DNA from: Lantana camara
Taxonomy: Eukaryota; Streptophyta; Magnoliopsida; Lamiales; Verbenaceae
NCBI GenBank assembly: GCA_037501455.1
Contig: CM074863.1
Location: 61,113,501 to 61,177,500, forward strand
Length of the DNA stretch: 64,000 bases
Reading direction: 5' to 3'
In this document: positions 10,458 to 22,682 of the stretch, piece by piece
Position numbering within the stretch: position 1 is the first letter of the stretch
How the letters are laid out: the number at the start of each line of letters is the position of its first letter
The notes under the pieces: model-generated
What the model was told of the DNA's origin: nothing
What the model saw: only the letters and a program-made list of their open reading frames with translations
Database searches by the model: none
Position numbers and translations under genes: made by a program

Positions 10458-12282
10458 TGTAACGCCCCAGTTTTTCAGTTTTAAATAATGTGGCGTATTT
10501 GTTTATAAATTGCGCGATTTAATTATTTAATTATATGATTAATTGTTTATAAATGTTTATATTTGTTTAAACTATAGACTGTTGCTATTTTAATTTAATT
10601 CATTCTATTTCAACTTGATATTTAGTGTTTAATTTCTTAAATTAAGGTTTCATGTTACCTTAACTATTTTGGTAATTTCGATAATTAATTTGCACATGTT
10701 ATAAGTTGGCTTTAAAATTATTTAATATGGAATTTAAGTTTTAGTAATTCATTTATAACAATATGAATTCGTTCATGCGTATGAGTGTTCTATTTGTGCT
10801 TCGTTCATATATGTAGTGATATCGGATTGGTATAGAAATTTAGTATGTCGTAAATATGTGTGTTACGAACATGCCTATATGCTCGGTTTATGTTTTCGGA
10901 TTCATTTGACGCGTTAACGAATTTAATTTTGATTGTGGAACCAAATCGGGGGCTAACGAGCAATTAGCGCACCCTTGGTTCCGTACGTGATATCTTGAGC
11001 TCGGGAATTCGGATTCGAATTTCGACACCTCCGTTGCCTTCGTATCGACGATTCGGAGACAATGGAACAAGCCTCGTACCTTTTTGAAATCATTAAGACC
11101 TCCGAAATCCAACCGTAACGAGCAACCCGTGCAAGAAGAGCTTCTTTTGTTGACTAGTCTTCATGGTGGGACCCTATAACACCTCTAACCTAACCATACC
11201 TTAAACCATGACTTATGTACCTTGACTTAAGCTCTTTCTTCTCCCTTTTACCTCTGAAAACCGAGCCAAATATCTCCATTTCCAGCTGCAACTGAAACGA
11301 GAGAGAGAAGAAGAGGAGAAGAGAGAAACCCTTGGCCATTTTTGTGGTTTTGGAGCTCAAACCACCACCTTTCTTTCCCAAATCTTTAAGGTATGAATAT
11401 TTATGTCTTCTCTACTCTATTATGCTTGATTTCATCTACTTAAATCATGTTTTGGATCAGATTTGATTAGGGTTTGAATGATGAGTTTGGTATGAACTTT
11501 TAGGGATTTTTGTTCTTGTGACCTATTTGCTTGTGTAGCTGATTTCCTTGCTTGTAAATGATTATATGAACTTGTTTCTTGACCCATTTCTTTCCTAACT
11601 GATAGTATATGATATTAGGAGGATTTTATCTCTTGACCCTTTTGTGAAATTATGAGATATGGAGCTCCAAACTTGATGATCAAACTGATTCCCCTGTTTT
11701 TCGAACTGCTGTGTGAATTTTGTGTTGTTGCTTGATCAAATGGTCTCCATTTCGTGTGGAATTGCATGGAGTTGATGTACACTCATTGTTCTATATGTTA
11801 GCATTCATGTTTCAAGTATTTGGATCCATTTGAAGCCTCAAAACCGAAGTACATGGCCTGTTCTTATGCATGATCTTTGACAGAATTGTTGCTGTTGTGT
11901 TTGGTAACTTGTTGGTCATTCTAATGTGCTTTAAATTGTACCATTTTGCATATATATGATGTATATTAGTTGTTTAGTATGTTAGCATGCATTCCCCAAA
12001 GTTTCAGATCCAAATTCAAGCCCTAAGTACTTGATCAAGGCATGATAGAATCATTAGGGCTCATATGTGCGATTTTGGCGACCCAGTTTTGTTGCATGGT
12101 TTCGATAATCTTAACGTGTGATTTAGCTTTTGCACTCTAAATGAAAAATGTTCATAACAAGCCAAATATGTTTTATATTAAGTTTCATAGCATTTGGAGT
12201 TGATTTGGTATGCTTTTGGATTGATTTGGTATGAGATCAGTTTTGCCGGAAATCTCTGTGAACGCCTCAAGTTCTGTACCGT

Positions 12283-12404
12283 GACACCCCCGTGTCTCAT
12301 TTACACATAAGAGTGAGACACGGGCGTGTCACACCTTCTGGGCAGCTCTGTACTGAGCCACGGTCGTGGCTCAGTTGGGCTAGGGTTGGTGACACCCCCG
12401 TGTC
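12283..12404 (+). repeat. Palindrome cluster in the 4-kb LTR
   Basis: GACACCCCCGTGTC at 12283-12296, GACACGGGCGTGTC at 12317-12330, TGAGCCACGGTCGTGGCTCA at 12354-12373 (9-bp arms) and GACACCCCCGTGTC at 12391-12404. Each can form a stem; spacing is about 35 bp. Confidence 0.9.
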
Positions 12405-13395
12405 CCTTCCCTTGCGCAGTCCTCGTTGCTTCCTTTTCGGTTTTTGATTCGTTTCACCTCTTGAATAACTTTATCTCCTTTTGTGTTGAACTATGAACTT
12501 GTTTTGCTATATGTTGGGAGCATTATGGTTTAATTTCATGGCATTTGGATGAGTTATAGGCATGCTTTTGCTTATTGCCGTTTATGTGTGTTTATATGTC
12601 GTTTATGAATCGCGTAATTCATTTTCTATTTCATATACTTCCTTCTTGTTGTCAAACCTTGGAAATATGCTATCTTATGTAATATGAAGTATGTGGTAGC
12701 ATTATGGAAGAGCTTGAATATGTTCTATTCTCCTATTTGCATTCTTGAATTATTGGATTGGAAATATGAATTGAATGATAATGAATGAATGAGTGAATGA
12801 CTTGGATATATGAGTTAAATGCCTTAATAATGCACATGAACATTTTCATGACATGATACCATGTGTGAGCATTGCCGTGCGTCATATATGGTTCATTAAG
12901 AGTCTTGAGTCTCACGAACACGTCTTGTGGTCTTTTGTACAGTTTGTCTCCAGGGTGGAGAGCTTTTGATCGTTCAGGCACTTGGTGCTCGATCCTTGTT
13001 TCATCACGGTTCAGGTGAGGGTGGTTTTTGTTTTAGCTATGTAACAAACCCTACAACCCTTATGTGAAAAGCTTTGGCCAAAACCTTATGATTATATATA
13101 TGATTTTCAAATGAAGTTATCGAGTAAATCCTTCTGAATTATGCGTATGAGCGTATATAAACTTAAAAATGGTTTTGTAATGAGGCTATGCTCCAAACCG
13201 TGTGTCTTCATGCTAGCTACGGAATAGGATGACACGGAGAGGTACGTATATAGCATATGCCGAATTACACGGTAAGGTATGATTTCTTATAGTATGTATT
13301 GATCGAGTAAACCCTTTTCAAATGATTTATGAATTATGATATGTACTTATGAATTGACATGTTTTGGCGAGACACATTTATGATTTATGATTGAA

Positions 13396-13610
13396 CGGGC
13401 CCCGGGACTTAGTATATGTGGCTAACCGAGGAAGCAAGGGCTGACGGGGATCCCATATACTAGTCCCAACCAACTACAGTGATACCGGCCCTCGCTAGGA
13501 GGTTTAGCGGGGAATGGGAGCTGAGTGCCCTTGGGGGAGTCATGAAACCCCATTGGCCCATGATTGAGGTGGTCGGGTCTTGCAAGCCCGTCCACCACCC
13601 GGAGGAAGAA
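13396..13610 (+). repeat. Core block shared by all large LTRs of the window
   Basis: Marked by GCAAGGGCTGACGGGG, CGCTAGGAGG, GGGGAGTCATG and CCCGGAGGAAGAAGG. Recognisable versions occur at about 26335-26530 (-), 33578-33785, 36290-36500 (-), 40090-40300, 44975-45185, 60650-60800 and 63030-63245 (-), in LTRs that otherwise differ a lot. Confidence 0.75.
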
Positions 13611-14463
13611 GGTTGGAACTGATTTATGATTTATGTTATGTTATGTTATGTTATGTTTATGCACCGTGCGGGAAGGCCGGGACACGGATTGCCCAAACGA
13701 ATATATTTATGATATGATTTATGGTCCGCATGTATTATGATATATTGCATGATCGCCTAATCAATATATTATTGATATTTGTCGTACACGGTCGGAGTTT
13801 GGTTGGAGATTGTGCACGCTCACTCACCGAGCCTTATATTTATGTATGATTTATGAATGTAATGAATTAATATGATTAGTCATAAAATCCGAGCATTGAT
13901 TAATCATTCTCTTGCCCTTTTAGGGAACTAATTTCAAACAAAACCTTGTTCGGAATTTATGATTTGCATGTGCATGTTTCTATATATGTATATCGCTCCT
14001 GCTCACTCAGTCTTCCAGAGACTGACCCTCTCCCTCCCCAATCTTTTAGTGTGCAGGTTTGTCCTTTGGAGTTTCGAGCTAGGCGGAGGTGTTTGGAGTC
14101 TTTAAGTGGGTTGAGTTAGGTTAGGAGAGTCTTTGCACTCATTCATGTATTGGATTTATGTATGATTCGATTTCATAGTCTCTGGAACTTGAATAATTAT
14201 GTAATTGTTAGTGAATTGCTTTTACTGGGTTTTGTTATGTTTTAAAAGAGGCCTGAAGAGCCCAAATTCCGTTTATGGTTTGTATGATTGAACTTTGGCT
14301 TTGCTATGCATTATACTTTGTGGATTGGTTTTCATTGCAGGGTCTAGCTCCGCCTGGCTTAGGAAAGTTTTTATGTTGGTCTCCCGTTCGCTATGGTTTG
14401 ATACGGGTGCGGAGTTACAGTTTCGTTACTCGTGTTGAGCCATAGTGCGGGGGATGTGGTGCC

Positions 14464-16125
14464 TCACGTGCGGGGTGCTACAGGTTGTATTTCCACAGGG
14501 CTCCTAATTTCTGCCTCCTGTTCTACAGCTGAAATCATACACAAGCAGTTTAGTGATGAAGTTCCACTCTTCTTGAACCATTGTTGTAATTTTTTCCCAG
14601 TGATGGTTCTTAGGGAAGCAGCTGGTGTACCCCCTTGCAAGGTGATCAACTTATCCCCTCTTACAAACTTGAGAGTTTGTCTATCAAAGTTTAGCGTGAT
14701 ATCTCCCAACTTCCTTAGAGAGTCCACTCCCACAACCATGTCACACCCTCCCATTCTGAGTAATCTCACACTAGCTTGGAATTGATGACCACACATTTCC
14801 CATTTGAAATTACTGCATTTAGCTTCACAGTATAGTTTGGCACCATTGGCAACTGTGACCAGCAAAGAATTAGTATATTCGATCTCATAACCAGCCTTTT
14901 TTGCAATCTCTGGGTCTAGAAAGGTGTGAGTGCTTCCAGAGTCTATTAGTACTGTCATAGTGTTGTTCTTCACCTTCCCTTGAATTTTGATAGCATCAGG
15001 AGCTTTCTGACCTGTGGCAGCATTCACAGATATATGCAGGTCAGTATCAACATTCTCTTCCAGGCTAATTACCTCATCTCCTCCCACTTCTTCAATAGTT
15101 TCATCATCTATCTCTTTACAGATAATCACAAACAGATTTCTACACTTATGCCCCACACGAAATGGTTCATCACAATTGAAACACAGTCCCTTTTTCCTCC
15201 TAGCATCCATTTCCTCTGATGTTAATCGTTTTATGGGAAATCTATCAGATGCTATGCCTCCTGTTTTCTTTATCACATTATCTCCAATTCCAGTTTTGTT
15301 ACTCCAGCTCTTTAGTGTTGGCTTAGAGCTCTTATTCATTGTTTCTACATACCCCTGTTGCTTTAATGCCAAACTCATCGCATGAGCTAGATCCCTGGGA
15401 TTCAACATCTCTAACATCTGAGCTATTTCATCCTTGAGGCCACTAATATAGCTCTTGATGAAGTAATCATCAGTTAAGGATCGGTTATGTACCACCATGA
15501 AAGCCTTCAACTCCTCAAATTTCTGATTGTAATCTTCAACGGATTTGTCCTGTTTCAATTTATTAAACTGACCCACCAGATTTTTCTCTTTTTGGTTAGA
15601 GAATTTCTCCAGGACTTTATCAGCAAACAATTCCCAGCCCATGTTTTCCTTTCCATCTATATAATCGATGAACCAATTGTCTGCAGGCCCTTCCATGTTC
15701 ATAGCAGCAAGTATTATCCTCTCATAATCACTCATTGGGTTGAATAAAAAGTACTTGCTACACTTCCTAAGCCATAATCTGGGTTCATCTCCATTAAATC
15801 GTGGAAAATCGAGTTTGTTTTTCAGATTGGGAGTGTTGTGTACCTCATTGACTCGGATGGCGGGTGTGGGGAGGATCCCAGTGTCCCCATAATTCCTCGT
15901 ACCAGATAACATTGGTTCCTGAGAGCTGCTTGCCTCCTTCTCCTTGCGCAAGGCCTGTAGCAGCTGAGTGATTTCATCTAGGCGTGCATTGATAGTCTCC
16001 TGACCATCCCAGAGCTCCTTTGTCGTACCTTCTAGCTCATCTATACGCGAAGTGTTATTTTTCGCCATCTGAGCCCACGAAATGCGCCACACGAAACCTG
16101 GCTCTGAGTCCACTGTTACATCCAC
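14464..16125 (-). pseudogene. gag: Ty3/gypsy gag-protease, C-terminally truncated
   Basis: A 553-residue frame. N-terminal coiled region, retrotransposon gag domain (FPRFNGDEPRLWLRK to about residue 250), a CCHC knuckle (CFNCDEPFRVGHKC) and an aspartic protease (LIDSGSTHTF). The last few residues come from the LTR at 10458-14482, whose end at 14482 cuts the frame; RT, RNase H and integrase are absent. The gag resembles chromovirus gags, but I cannot place it in a named lineage. Confidence 0.8.
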
Positions 16126-16144
16126 CTTAGAATTGGTAAGCTAA

Positions 16145-16166
16145 AACAGAGCTCAAGCTCTGATTC
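16145..16166 (-). other. Probable primer-binding site of the gag-protease element
   Basis: The minus strand reads AATCAGAGCTTGAGCTC just upstream of the gag start, matching the 3' part of an initiator tRNA-Met type site, but the usual TGGT start is changed. It supports a 5' LTR to the right, ending about 16167. Confidence 0.5.
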
Positions 16167-16490
16167 TGAATATCAATGGTAAAAAATCAGAAAACGCAGC
16201 AAACTTGGGAAAGAAGATAAATGAGATTTAGAGAGAGAATTAGAGAGAGTAAGAGAGGAAAAGGATTGAAAACAGAATTCATTCAAGTCTGCCCAAAAAC
16301 CCACGCACTCTGCAGCTACAAATAGGTGAAATGTTCAGGTGTAACACCCCATAACACACAGACCAATACAAGAGCGACACGTGGAGCACAGAAATCAAAA
16401 TAACAACTGAAAGTCTTCAAGTCACAAACGGTGACGTTCAGGAAAAAACGTTAAATGCAATACTAAAAGAAACGTAATATTTTGTGCCAA
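16167..16490 (-). repeat. Probable 5' LTR of the gag-protease element
   Basis: Non-coding DNA to the right of the primer-binding site. The minus strand ends ATATTCA. It contains GGTGTTACACC and pyrimidine-rich TCTCTC tracts as in LTR R/U5 regions. The outer boundary could not be found, so the right coordinate is approximate. Confidence 0.4.
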
Positions 16491-17160
16491 AAACATGATC
16501 TTCCTTCTTCCAAAGCTGAAACATTACTGAGTCTGCCATGCGCATTGTTGAGCTCAACTCTGCTTCTCTGCTCAGTAGCCTCACTCATAACAACACTGAC
16601 TTTGGGAGTTGCAATCGGGTGGACCTTCGAACAGAAACAAGGAAAGCTGTTTATGCACAACACCAATATCGGCGGAGAGCGGCGGCGACACCTCGAGGAC
16701 GGTGGAGTAGAGCCGAGAGGAGAGCAGATTTCAGCTTACACATACAAATTTGACAAAATAGATTTAAGATTTCAAGAACATAAATTAAAACCCTAGAATC
16801 GAAACACTCAAAATTTGGGTTAAAAAATTCTAAACCCACATACACAAAATCTTAGACAAAAGTTAGCTTACCTCAAACCAACCCTAGCTATTTCAGATGA
16901 AGTCACGCACAATCTTTCTCCTCGGCTCAAAATTATAGAAACCCAGATTGTGGTCTTCAAATCGCGTTCCGTCGTCTTCACTTCCGATTCCCGTCCGAGC
17001 TTCTTCAGTCCGATTCCCGTCGAGCTTCTTCAGTACGATTCCGACCGAGATTAGTTGGCGGAAAAGTTCATCCCCTGAACATTGTTGTGAAAATAGAAGT
17101 GTGGTCTTCAGTTTTGTGCTCTTGACTTTCAAGAATGTTCAACACTAGGAAGCAGACATA
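16491..17160. other. Unassigned non-coding stretch
   Basis: Short frames exist on both strands (for example 16482-16796 plus, with a hydrophobic stretch), but none has a recognisable domain and they overlap each other. It may be LTR or material captured by the neighbouring CACTA element. I see no gene here. Confidence 0.3.
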
Positions 17161-17554
17161 AATGTTCGATAATTGGGAGCAGAGCCTCTTTTCCCTTTGA
17201 TTTTTTTGGTTCCCTCGGTTTTTTTTTTGGTGGAAACCGCCAATTTTCCTCTTCCATTAGATTGTAGAGTAATAATACTATTAATATGTTTGTGATATTT
17301 GTTTAAAAATATCATAATAAATATAACATATTGTGACGCCTTTATTAAAAGTGTCATAATAAATATATCATATTGTGACGCTTATGTAAAAGTCTCTCAT
17401 TATTATTAATTTAGTTAATAAACTATTTCATAGAAAAAGTAAATTAAATCTAATAAAACGGATCTATAAAAAGCGTCTCAACAGCTGGTATATTATGGCG
17501 CCTTTTAAAAAGCATCACATTAGAGCATCACAACAAGCAGTTTTTGTAGTAGTG
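17161..17554 (+). mobile_element. CACTA (En/Spm) terminal region, one end only
   Basis: It ends in TTTTTGTAGTAGTG, the inverse of the CACTACTACAAAAA terminus of plant CACTA transposons. Inside are repeated subterminal words (GTGACGC, GCGTCTC, GGCGCC, GCATCAC), which is usual for this superfamily. No matching opposite terminus was found, so it is a truncated copy and the left coordinate is approximate. Confidence 0.65.
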
Positions 17555-18684
17555 TTATAATCTACAATTCAAACTCAAAATTCTCTACCTTCAACTTCCA
17601 TAATTCGTACTCAAGATTACTTAGAAGTTAGGATTATTCAAAGATTTAACCCAATTCAAGTTAACTTCAATTTAAGGCATCAATCCTAATTCTAGCATGC
17701 TTAATCTCTCAAAATTTATCAATTCAATCTCAAAGTGATTCCTAACATGCAATTCAATCCTAAGTTTCATTCTTAGATTGGAAAAATTAGCTCTAACAAT
17801 TCACTCTAAGAAAGGGAGATATTGACATACTTTGATTCACAAGGGAGGAGAGAATGTGTAAACTTGGTGGAAAAGCTTCTTGCTTGTAAATTGATAATGG
17901 TTGGCCCAAGGGAACTATTGAATCTCTTCTAAGGTAGAATAAGTGGGTGCAAGTGTATTTATAGGTTTGGGGGAGAAAATTCCAAAATTGGGTAGGACAA
18001 GACTTAATTTAACCCTAAAAATGTGTTTCCTAGAATCCAATTCTCGCCAGTCGGACCGGTAACGGGCGTTACCGGTTTTTCTCTTGGAAGGGGTAACGGG
18101 CGTTACCCCTTTGGGCCAAGACGCCTATCTCCATTAATGGGCGTTACCTAAAAATAACTGCTAAGGTGTAATGCCCGTTACCTATACTACCCGGGGCATT
18201 TGACCTCGTTAACGGGCATTACCAAAAGGTAACTGTAATGGTGTAACGCCCGTTACTCAGTATTCCGCCCAAAACATTATTAAACACAAACACAAAACTA
18301 ATGGTGCTCAATCAACCGAAATTAACTCATAGTATTCAATCAAACCACAGTGCACCGTTCTCGAAACACATAAACGCATATATCAATTCATATCAACAAT
18401 TCATTCTCCTCAAGAAAGAAAATCAATGCCATGCACATGCATACGAACAAAGTAAATGGACCTCACAATAACGCTCAAATCACGGTCCTTGCACCATGTA
18501 GACCTTGGTTTCCTAGTAAAACATCAAGTGACCTGCAAACGAGAGAGACAACTCAATTATCGTGAGTAAAACGAGGACGAAAGAAACGAAAACAGCGGAA
18601 ACAAAAACAAAAACGAAAAGAAAAAGAAATAGTTCTAAGTTATAATCGTTAGCTTGACTTTGGAAACTGAATTGGGATTAACAA
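17555..18684 (-). repeat. LTR-like block with GTAACGGGCGTTAC palindromes
   Basis: Non-coding. It shares with 21296-22682 the words AATTCTCGCC and ACACATAAACGCAT and the repeated palindrome. On the minus strand a TATAAATA-type box (near 17958-17965) lies downstream of the palindromes, which fits a minus-strand LTR with U3 on the right. The ends are not those of the LTR at 21296, so it is from a related element rather than its exact partner. Confidence 0.5.
18058..18256. repeat. Palindrome cluster GGTAACGGGCGTTACC, six copies
   Basis: Perfect at 18058-18073 and 18092-18107; variants near 18134-18148, 18168-18182 and 18208-18223; GTAACGCCCGTTAC at 18243-18256 is the same motif read from the other strand. 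Confidence 0.9.
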
Positions 18685-18881
18685 TGTAACAGCTCGAATA
18701 CCCGCCTGTAGATATTGTCCGCTTTGCTATCCATAAGTCGGCATAGCCTCATGATTTTGTTCTTCCCGGTGGAATTTAAGCCAAAGGCGCCCACCCAGGA
18801 AAAGGCCTATACAGGGAAGAGGTATCCACCCCCTTATAAGGAAGGCTTAGTTCTCTTCTTCCTCCGATGTGGGACATTACA
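18685..18881. repeat. Small solo LTR, TRIM-like, 197 bp
   Basis: It starts TGTAACAGCTCG and ends GATGTGGGACATTACA. Flanks are AACAA on the left and AATAA on the right, a 4-of-5 match that could be a decayed target duplication. The TG/CA ends, tiny size and GATGTGGGAC word resemble terminal-repeat retrotransposons in miniature. Compare 57266-57440, which carries the same word. I do not see the 5S rRNA-like sequence typical of Cassandra. Confidence 0.55.
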
Positions 18882-21138
18882 AATAATCCCCAAGCAACGA
18901 GTCACAAGGAGTGACCTCGTTCTTGTTACTCACAAAACCGGAGCTTAATCTCCAAGTATCTAATTCCAAAACATCCTTCATTCTCGATCTCCGAGATTTC
19001 GGTTTTCCTTCCCAATCAACTGCATCTCTTTTCTCCGTGAACAGTGTCGTTCTGTCTGGTGTATCACTTATAACCTTAATTATGCAACACTTATCCGGGA
19101 TCGCCGGTGGTGTCAGGGAATCAAAATTCCTAAACTCCATTCGTTCATCTCCTATTTTGAACATGAGCCGTCCGTTCTGAACATCTATATCTACTCCAGC
19201 CGTAGCCAGAAACGGTCTTCCAAGTATCAATGGCATCCTCTCATCACTGTCAATATCAAGAACTACAAAATCAGTAGGAATGTGAAATTTTCCAACTTTT
19301 ACCAAAATATCTTCAAGGATTCCTGTCGGATATTTCACCGATCTGTGTGCTAGTTGGAGTGTCATATTTATTAGTCGGTGTAACCTCCTTCACTCCTAAT
19401 TTCCTGAAAGTAGATAACGTGATTAAACTCACACTAGCTCCTAAATCACATAAAACATTATGAAATTGCAAAGAACCAATAGTAAGAGGAATTGGAAAAC
19501 TCCCTGGATCTTTGAGCTTCGGGGGAAGCTTATGCTGAATAATAGCACTGCATTCCTCAGGAAGTATCACAGTAGTGAAGTTCTCAGGCTTCTCTTTGCT
19601 TGAAATCGCTTCTTTCTCTAAATTCTCCTTCTTAAGATCATCTTTCTCTTCAACTTTCTCAAGTACAACTTTCTCAACATCCGAACCTGAAAATATCTTC
19701 GGACCTTCATTCTCTCTATTGTCTCCTACAATTATGGCCTAACAATGGTCCTTAGGATTATTTTCAGTTTGGCTTGGTAGCATTCCTGGGCCTCTCAAAT
19801 TCAGAGATTGGGCAATCTGACCAATCTGAGTCTCCAAAGTTCTGGTCTGATTTACCACTTGATCTAATTGAGCTTCCAACTTCTGATGTCGACCCGTAGA
19901 CACTGTTATGAACTTCTCAAGTACGATCTCCCATCCCTGCTTTTGCTCCTATTGAGGGGGCGCAATATTGCATGGGGCTGGTGGTCGTGTTTGAAATTAC
20001 TGCCTAGGCTGAAACTGCGGCCTAGGTTGAGGTGGTTGTTGAACATTTTGATTATTAGACCATGACAAGTGAGGGTGGTTCTTCCATCCTGGATTGTAGG
20101 TGTTTGAGTAGGGACCATTTGTTGGTTTGAAGTTATTTGCATAATTTACCTGCTCTTGCACCTGTTCTCCTACATTGGTATGAGGACACATATTAAAATC
20201 ATGTGGACCACTACAAATTTCACATGTTACATAAACTGGTTGGGATTGTATCCCAACTGCATTGACGGAAAGTTGGTCCAATTTCTTGTTAAGGGCTTCA
20301 AATTTAGCGTTGATGGCGGTTAAGCCATCTAACTTTATGACTCCTGCTTGCACTTTCGCTGGTAGCTAATGACTCCTCTCATGCACAAAAACATCGTTTT
20401 GTGACATATTATCTAACAACTCAGTAGCAACTGCTTCAGATTTTGCTAAGAACGCTCTGCCAGCTGCGACATCCATCGCTCCTCTAAAAGTAGGGGACAT
20501 CCCATTGTAAAAAGTCTGAATCATAACCAACTGGGAATCCCGTGATGTGGACACTTCTTCTGCAAATCCTTAAATCTCTCCCAAGCTTCATAGAAAGACT
20601 CTCCATCCAACTGCCTGAAACTTTGAATATCATTCCTGTACTTCGTGGTTTTGCTAAGTGGAAAGAACTTGGCTGAAAGCCTGAGATAATGCTGCCCAAG
20701 TCTGAAAGGATTCATTTGGGACAGTACTCAACCATGCTTTAGCTCGTTCCCTAAGTGAAAAGGGAAAAAGCCTAACTCGGATAGCATCAGTAGTGACATT
20801 GTGAATTTTGAAGGTATCACACACTTCCAAAAAATACTCCAGATGTGAAGTCGGATCCTCCAAAGGTAATCCCGAAAACGGATTATTTTGCAACAGATTT
20901 ATGATAGCTGGTTTAATTTCAAAGTTATTTGTTGCAATCGGGGACGAGCTGCAGTCTGAATTGCTCCAGCCTGCGGCACGTTATAATCTCTTATGGCCGG
21001 TGGTGGTGGTGGGTCTGCTTCAGCCATCGGTAAAGTAATTAGTTTCTTCTCCTCCTTACGCCTTCTCCTAATTGCACTCAGTGTTCTCTCAATTTTTGGA
21101 TCGTATGGAACTAATTCGGGATCTTGAGATCTTTGCAT
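18882..21138 (-). pseudogene. gag: Athila-type gag-protease, multiply frameshifted
   Basis: Pieces in several frames read right to left: an N-terminus (20899-21138, LVPYDPKIERTL), the Athila gag core (20654-20893, NPFSGLPLEDPTSHLEYF; 20521-20715; 20366-20554), a CCHC-like CEICSGPHDFNMC (19997-20353), then protease parts (19313-19570, LCDLGASVSLITL; 18877-19365, LILGRPFLATAG). In the protease the usual DSG/DTG reads DLGAS, as in Athila proteins I know. RT and integrase are absent; the small LTR at 18685 marks the left break. At least five frame breaks show it is old. Confidence 0.85.
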
Positions 21139-21270
21139 GCACTGTAAACCTGCACAAGGAAAAGAATTCCTCAGTCCAATTCCACAGTAAAAAAGATAAT
21201 GAACACAAAGTAAAGTAATAGTGTAAAGCGCTAGATCAAAATAATTGAGTAATATTTACTTAAAATGCCT

Positions 21271-21288
21271 TCCCCAGCAACGGTGTCA
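21271..21288 (-). other. Athila primer-binding site, tRNA-Asp type
   Basis: The minus strand reads TGACACCGTTGCTGGGGA, close to the TGGCGCCGTTGCCGGGGA site used by Athila/Tat elements. It sits between the gag frames and the LTR on the right. Confidence 0.8.
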
Positions 21289-21295
21289 AAAACTT

Positions 21296-22682
21296 TGTTG
21301 TAAGGTTTACTATAGTTAAAAACCAATCGTGCAAGTGTACACTAACATACGCGTAGCACAATAGGATCAAACCCACAGGGAAGGGAAATCAATCACTACT
21401 CTATATTCTTCTCTAATCTAAAGACCTAACGAAACAATTGTTGTTTCTATTAATCTACTAAACCAGAAATTAACAATTAACTAGAATTAAATACAGATAA
21501 CGAAACACATGATTTAACTTCAGTAAACTAAGCAGGCAGGGGAAAAGTAATGAATCATACAATCAAGAGATGATGTGATACTCGTCTGACAAGTGTAATT
21601 CTACAACCTAGTCACTTATATTTGTATTACCCTCTCTCAAGGTGTAACCAAGTGCTTAATTAGTGTTCAATGTTGCTTTCGCAATCACCAATAGTTAATT
21701 AAACCATAGGAACAAGACTAGTGCAATTCAATACTCTACCGGCTCGACATGGAATAAGATTACTGTTGTATAAGCTAGGACCAAATCTCTTTGTACCCTA
21801 CAACTTACAAGTTATGAAAACCTTCTAAATTACCATCACTCTTTCGATCTATAGGCAATTATGACACATGCTACGGGTGATGAGGCCATCGCAAATCAAT
21901 TCAAACCTGTTTTCAAACTAAGAATTAACACAAGTCATTCAAGTATCTTATCAAACATCTATCATGCAATCATCATCACTCCCCCTAGCCTTAGAGAATT
22001 AGCTACGCATAATTAAAACAAAACTCATAAAACTAAAGGAAATTGCATTAAAATAAATCATAGTTATCAAATCTAAACAAAGTCTCCAAAACAAAAGTAG
22101 AAACATTCAGCAGTATCTAAAAACGAATCTAACATACGAAACTAAAACTAAATTCAAAGGAATTAGTGTGTAAATTAAAGCAACAATAAAACCAAAGATC
22201 GTTCTAGGAATTCAATCCTCTCGTCTTCTCGAATTCTCTGAAAAATCTCTGAAACTCCTTGGTCTTCTCTCCAAACCCTAGGTCTTGACCTGGAAGAAAA
22301 GCTCTCTCTAAAAAACTCCAAAAACGCACTAATATAGCAGCCCAAAAATAATTCTCGCCGCCATAGGTAACGGGCGTTAGCTATCCATGTGTAATTGTTG
22401 TTAACGCCCGTTACTGATTGAAATCGCCATAACATTTTTATTAGTGGTAACGGGCGTTACCACTTTCCTTTTGCACAGGGGTAACGGGCATTACCCCTCT
22501 TCTCTCGCCAAAAACTCCCCTCCTGTGGCCAGTAACGGGGTTTACTTCTTTTGTACTCCTAAGTGGTAACGGGAGTTACCATATTTTCCTCCAAAATTGC
22601 GTGAAATCGCCTTGCTTCGCCGTTTTGTAACTCCAACTCTAAAGTCGCCTGAATGGACCAAAATAAACACATAAACGCATCA
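21296..22682 (-). repeat. Athila 5' LTR
   Basis: About 1387 bp to the right of the primer-binding site. On the minus strand it starts TGATGCGTTTATG and ends CCTTACAACA. A possible promoter word (CTAATATAGC on the plus strand, near 22330) and the palindrome cluster (22367-22580) lie in the U3 half. Boundaries are inferred from TG/CA ends and the primer-binding site only. Confidence 0.6.
22367..22580. repeat. Second palindrome cluster GGTAACGGGCGTTACC, six copies
   Basis: Copies at 22367-22380 (damaged), 22401-22415, 22446-22461 (perfect), 22480-22495, 22532-22545 and 22565-22580 (GGTAACGGGAGTTACC). Most variants keep pairing of the two arms. Confidence 0.9.

Larger units (their letters stand above)
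10458..14482 (+). repeat. Tekay/Del-like LTR, about 4.0 kb (3' LTR)
   Basis: It starts TGTAACGCCCC after a purine tract and ends GGGTGCTACA. Several blocks recur in the other large LTRs of the window: an upstream block (10985-11070, TGAGCTCGGGAATTCGG), a palindrome cluster (12283-12404), a TGCACATGAACATTTTCATG block (near 12830) and a core at 13396-13610. The start/end words and length suggest Tekay/Del; no internal coding sequence proves this. Short ORFs within it are not credible genes. Confidence 0.75.

Noticed and set aside
10128..11381. Small frames in the 4-kb LTR, for instance 10888-11112 (-)
   Set aside because: Similar frames occur in the other LTRs, but only because the DNA is homologous; strand and phase are not consistent and no domain is seen.
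16482..16796. Frame with a hydrophobic stretch near the CACTA end
   Set aside because: No recognisable domain, starts at a non-conserved codon and overlaps an equally long opposite frame.
17143..17160. CACTAGGAAG as the other end of the CACTA element
   Set aside because: Only CACTA matches the terminus at 17554, and the 3-bp flanks differ.
18685..18881. Cassandra-type LTR
   Set aside because: The 5S rRNA-like promoter sequence expected in Cassandra is not visible.
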